64,000 nucleotides of DNA from contig CM000692.1 of assembly GCA_000149225.2 (NCBI GenBank), forward strand, positions 1-64,000, written 5' to 3'. The notes under the pieces are model-generated. The model made no database searches. It had not been told where the DNA came from and saw only the letters and a program-made list of their open reading frames with translations. The translations under genes and the position numbers were made by a program. Shown here in pieces: positions 60,941 through 64,000 of this stretch; the stretch's first letter is position 1, and each line of letters opens with the position of its first letter. This DNA is from Lachancea kluyveri NRRL Y-12651. Taxonomy: Eukaryota > Ascomycota > Saccharomycetes > Saccharomycetales > Saccharomycetaceae.

Positions 60941-61888
60941 ATGGACATGACAAATATTCCCGGAATTACTTTAAAAGGATCTGGCGACTTACTACCCTCG
61001 ATCGGATTCGGTTCTGGAACGAAATGGCGTATTGCAAAGTCCTCAGGTAAAACAAAGGGTGTATACATCGATGCTTTGGCTGACCAAGTTACTAATGCTA
61101 TTCAGTGCGGTTTCAACCATATCGACACTGCAGAAGCTTATAAAACCTATAAGGAAGTTGGCACCGGTATCTCTAATGCACAAGTGCCAAGGGAAACTTT
61201 ATGGATCACAGACAAATACACTCCGTGGTCCTGGGAATGGCGCAAAGGGTCCGGCCCATTGGAATCCTTAACACTGTCATTGAAGGAAATGAATTTGGAC
61301 TATGTCGATTTATACATGATTCATGTCCCAAATATCACTACGAAAACAGCAGGGATTGATTTGAAAGAGGCATGGTTGCAGATGGAGGAGATTTACACGC
61401 GCAAGATGGCCAGAAATATTGGTGTTTCTAATTTTGATGTCGAAAGTCTCGAATATATCAAATCCTTTGCAAAATATCAGCCTGTTGTTAACCAAATTGA
61501 GTTCAGTGCTTATATGCAACAACAGTCGCCAGGAATTTTAAAGTACTGCAGAGAAAATAATATAGTTGTAGAGGGCTATTCCCCATTAGTTCCTTTGACA
61601 AAGGGAAAACCGGGGCCCTTAGATGAAATTCTACCAGGAATTGCTGCTAAGTACGGTAAATCACAACTTCAAGTCTTGCTAAGGTGGGTTACTCAAAATG
61701 GTATAGTCGTAATAACCACAACTGGTAAAAAAGAACGGTTGAATGAGTCTTTAAACATTTTTGACTTCGAGTTATCAAAGGAAGATTTCGACCAAATAAC
61801 GAACGTCGGACGTGAAAAAATCTTGCGGAATTATATGCACATGTTGTATGAAAAGTATGATGACAACCTATATGCTGACTTAGAGTAG
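60941..61888 (+). CDS. Aldo-keto reductase, YDL124W-like
   Basis: NADPH-dependent carbonyl reductase of the AKR superfamily, closest to S. cerevisiae YDL124W (alpha-keto amide/alpha-keto ester reductase, 312 residues). 315 residues. The catalytic tetrad is complete: Asp62 and Tyr67 (HIDTAEAYKTY), Lys92 (TDKYTPW) and His128 (YMIHVPN). Other family marks are IGVSNFDVESLEY, NQIEFSAYMQQQSPG, VEGYSPLVPL and the NADPH-region ITTTGKKERL. Translation may start at 60941 or at the second Met two codons later. It is inserted between BRR6 and RAI1, which are neighbours in S. cerevisiae, so it is either ancestral and lost there or gained here. Physiological substrate unknown. Confidence 0.92.
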   Translation: MDMTNIPGITLKGSGDLLPSIGFGSGTKWRIAKSSGKTKGVYIDALADQVTNAIQCGFNHIDTAEAYKTYKEVGTGISNAQVPRETLWITDKYTPWSWEWRKGSGPLESLTLSLKEMNLDYVDLYMIHVPNITTKTAGIDLKEAWLQMEEIYTRKMARNIGVSNFDVESLEYIKSFAKYQPVVNQIEFSAYMQQQSPGILKYCRENNIVVEGYSPLVPLTKGKPGPLDEILPGIAAKYGKSQLQVLLRWVTQNGIVVITTTGKKERLNESLNIFDFELSKEDFDQITNVGREKILRNYMHMLYEKYDDNLYADLE

Positions 61889-63290
61889 GCCAGTTAGATG
61901 TCGAGCCATAATTTATTGTTGAATTTATGAGAGGCGCTATTTTATGTGTTTTTGTTTTTTCCTTTCTTTTTTTTTTTGAACGATAGTACTTAAAGTAACT
62001 TATCAATTTGGAACAAAAAAAAAAAAAGAATAAGCAACGCCTTTAATTACCCATATTCCATCTGATGCTCTGGCTTACAATACCCGAATAGAGTATATAA
62101 AAACTGTACTAAAAATTTCCTTACTAAAATCATTAGTTTTGAGTATCCTAACTATTTTGCGACATAGATAGTTGTCCCAGTACTGACTGTCCGAGTATCA
62201 TTTTATATTATTTTAAAACAATCGATATTCATATTACACGTAGAATTATGTCCAATTGTTCAAAAACCATCCGCGATGCAATTAGTCCTTGATCAAGATT
62301 CTGAAAAAAAAAAGTTGGTGTACATGGGCGCTGCCATTCAACAATTTTATAAAGTATTGTAAGATCAACAACTAGATTCTTGCTATTAAGAGTCGAACAC
62401 AATTGAAGCATGGCCTCTATGCTAATACAAAAAAAGGGGAAATTCAGTAGCCTTTAAAAAAAAAATCCATAAAAGAGAAAGCCAAATAAATATGCACAGT
62501 CCTTTGCTGGATACTAGTTTTCGTGGAACAATTTCTAGTTTATAATAAGAACGCAAGAGACGAATTTGAACAGTAATTGATATGTGTCTTAATCACATAA
62601 TCCCACCTGAAAGTACATGTGAGTTTCAGAAAAGTTGCTCAACCACAAATACGGACATTTGTTTATCAGATTAAGCATCTTAGTTTAAAGGCTTCGGAAC
62701 CAAGAAATTCAAAATGCTTTACAAAGATAAACATAGTCCCTTTTTAAAGCACACGACTACATTACAGTTGAAATTTTGCCATGCGACCAATTTTACTTTT
62801 TCTACCCGTCAACATCAAACGTTTTATTTATGAGCAAGGTAGTTTGAAAGAGATTCTTCCTAAATCGCAATTGCCACACACATTATGAATGTGATTTCAG
62901 TGCAAAACACAAGAATGGCTCTAAGAGCTCTTGAAATCGATCCTAAAATTAACTAGATTATAAGCACTATGGAATATTAGGATAAACTAAGGATTTTGAA
63001 CTCGAATTATTCGTATTGAATACGTGAACTGCCCAAGACCGAAGTGTTTCGTGAAGAGCTCAATAAGTATTGGAGGTTCAGACAGAATCATAATAAAAAA
63101 ATCTGGCCTATCTGTGCTTGTCCAAAGCGATGCATACTAGAAAGTGTATCGGAGTCTTCAACTGTCCTCCTATTCTTAGCCTACAAAAACTTCTATATCT
63201 AAAGGGCCTCAACCACATAAATTTTTGCAGTTTTCTTGTTAAAAAGGATTATTTCTCACTATATGTCTGGATCTAATTAGTTTACAAAAT
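61889..63290. other. Intergenic 1.4 kb between convergent genes
   Basis: 3' flanks of the reductase and RAI1, with T- and A-runs near 61968 and 62017. Frames are short and unrecognised. Longer than other gaps in the conserved part of the window; it may hold a decayed gene, but none is visible. Confidence 0.4.
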
Positions 63291-64000
63291 TTATGTTTGT
63301 CGGGATGCCAGAGTTCTCCTCCATTCCTTAAATTCATTTGTCAAGACAGATTCACCTTCTACTAAACCTTCATATTCAGGATCGCTTTCTTCAACTTCAT
63401 TTAGTTTTAAGTGGTTGCTATCGTAAATCAGTTTGTACGCTCTTAATCCACCATCATTTTCATGCGGAATAGTTTTTAGTAGCCATTCTGTGAAAGCACC
63501 GTACCACTTGATGGCATCAACGCATGCATTAGTCATTTGAGGATTATTATTTTTCAAAATTATAGGAATTTCTTGCGTGGAAAACTCTTCAACACTCTTG
63601 AGAATAAAGTTGTCGTCTCTAAACCCATAGATAACTCTATTGACACCAACAAGGAAACATTGTAACCAAGTTTTAAAGATTTTGCGCTCAAATGCACGTG
63701 CTTCGGCAATAGTGGTGACCCCTTTTGTACATTTCAGTTCTGTATAGTGCTTTAAATTGTCACCACTGTCCTCCTTAAAGTCGAAGACACAATCCACCTC
63801 CGCGCCTAAAATCAATTTCGATTTCCCAACCCCAGTTCTAACAACACTGATATACTGCTCACCATTGTTAACAATCTTCTTAGGCCTTTTTTCTAGTGTT
63901 GTTCTAGAAACTTCACCCAATGGCTTAGGCAAAGTTACCAGGCTTTCAAACTTGTAACCGCTGTAGTATGACCGATGCTCGATGGAATCTGTAGTCTTGG
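63291..64000 (-). CDS. RAI1: Rai1 decapping/pyrophosphohydrolase, 5' end outside window
   Basis: Nuclear partner of the 5'-3' exonuclease Rat1; the DXO-family enzyme removes 5' pyrophosphate and incomplete caps from RNA. About 236 C-terminal residues are present and the frame runs off the right edge, so roughly 150 N-terminal residues are missing (S. cerevisiae 387). Seen: [10 protein letters not shown], then [24 protein letters not shown], whose GAEVD carries metal-binding Glu and Asp. YTELKCTK (Glu and Lys of the active site), [19 protein letters not shown] and [12 protein letters not shown] follow. The convergent orientation to the reductase and the place next to BRR6 match S. cerevisiae. 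Confidence 0.95.
   Translation of the reverse strand, partial: KTTDSIEHRSYYSGYKFESLVTLPKPLGEVSRTTLEKRPKKIVNNGEQYISVVRTGVGKSKLILGAEVDCVFDFKEDSGDNLKHYTELKCTKGVTTIAEARAFERKIFKTWLQCFLVGVNRVIYGFRDDNFILKSVEEFSTQEIPIILKNNNPQMTNACVDAIKWYGAFTEWLLKTIPHENDGGLRAYKLIYDSNHLKLNEVEESDPEYEGLVEGESVLTNEFKEWRRTLASRQT

Overview
The window is budding-yeast nuclear DNA (Saccharomycetaceae, AT-rich, almost intron-free, standard code). The right 22.6 kb holds ten genes beyond the hexokinase whose order and strands interleave two S. cerevisiae regions recalled from memory: the HXK2-RTG2-HFM1-RMR1-ZIP2-PDE1-BRR6-RAI1 arm of chromosome VII and the HXK1-RPN12-RET2-PRE4-YMR31 end of chromosome VI. A single track containing both sets is what a yeast that never had the whole-genome duplication should show, so the organism is probably Zygosaccharomyces, Torulaspora or a close relative. 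The genus is an inference; no species-diagnostic element was found. Layout: bases 1 to about 31,000 look like a decaying subtelomeric or accessory region. Genes are sparse, gaps are 0.8 to 2.9 kb, a roughly 280-bp repeat occurs twice, a 26-bp minisatellite lies near the left edge, and most genes are transporters or catabolic enzymes. In order they are an ARN-type siderophore transporter with iron-regulon (Aft) sites, a beta-alanine synthase-like amidohydrolase (PYD3-like) lacking one metal-ligand Asp, a broken VPS10-family gene, a VBA-like DHA2 transporter frameshifted before its last membrane helix, a broken trans-3-hydroxyproline dehydratase, a TFIIIA-like zinc-finger protein, a broken YNR064C-type hydrolase, a uridine permease-like transporter (FUI1-like), an acid sphingomyelinase-like gene with one in-frame stop, and an MCH-type transporter. 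Bases 31,000 to 41,000 carry INO1 with recognisable inositol and URS1-type promoter elements, a convergent pair of a Zn2Cys6 regulator and an ATR1-like DHA2 transporter, and then 3.3 kb without a convincing gene, ending in the hexokinase promoter. Bases 41,362 to 64,000 are the dense conserved core: hexokinase, two proteasome genes (RPN12, PRE4) each with an exact Rpn4 (PACE) box, the retrograde regulator RTG2, three meiotic recombination genes side by side (HFM1, RMR1, ZIP2), delta-COP (RET2), cAMP phosphodiesterase (PDE1), KGD4/YMR31, BRR6, an extra aldo-keto reductase, and the 5'-truncated RAI1 at the right edge. No tRNA, rRNA, centromere, intact transposon or CRISPR array was recognised. 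No clearly new biological system was found. The most unusual observations are the metal-ligand loss in the PYD3-like enzyme, the clustered gene decay, the promoter architecture of INO1, a likely poorly spliced intron in HFM1, SUMO-interaction-like motifs in RMR1, and an ATG-less presequence-like extension upstream of YMR31.
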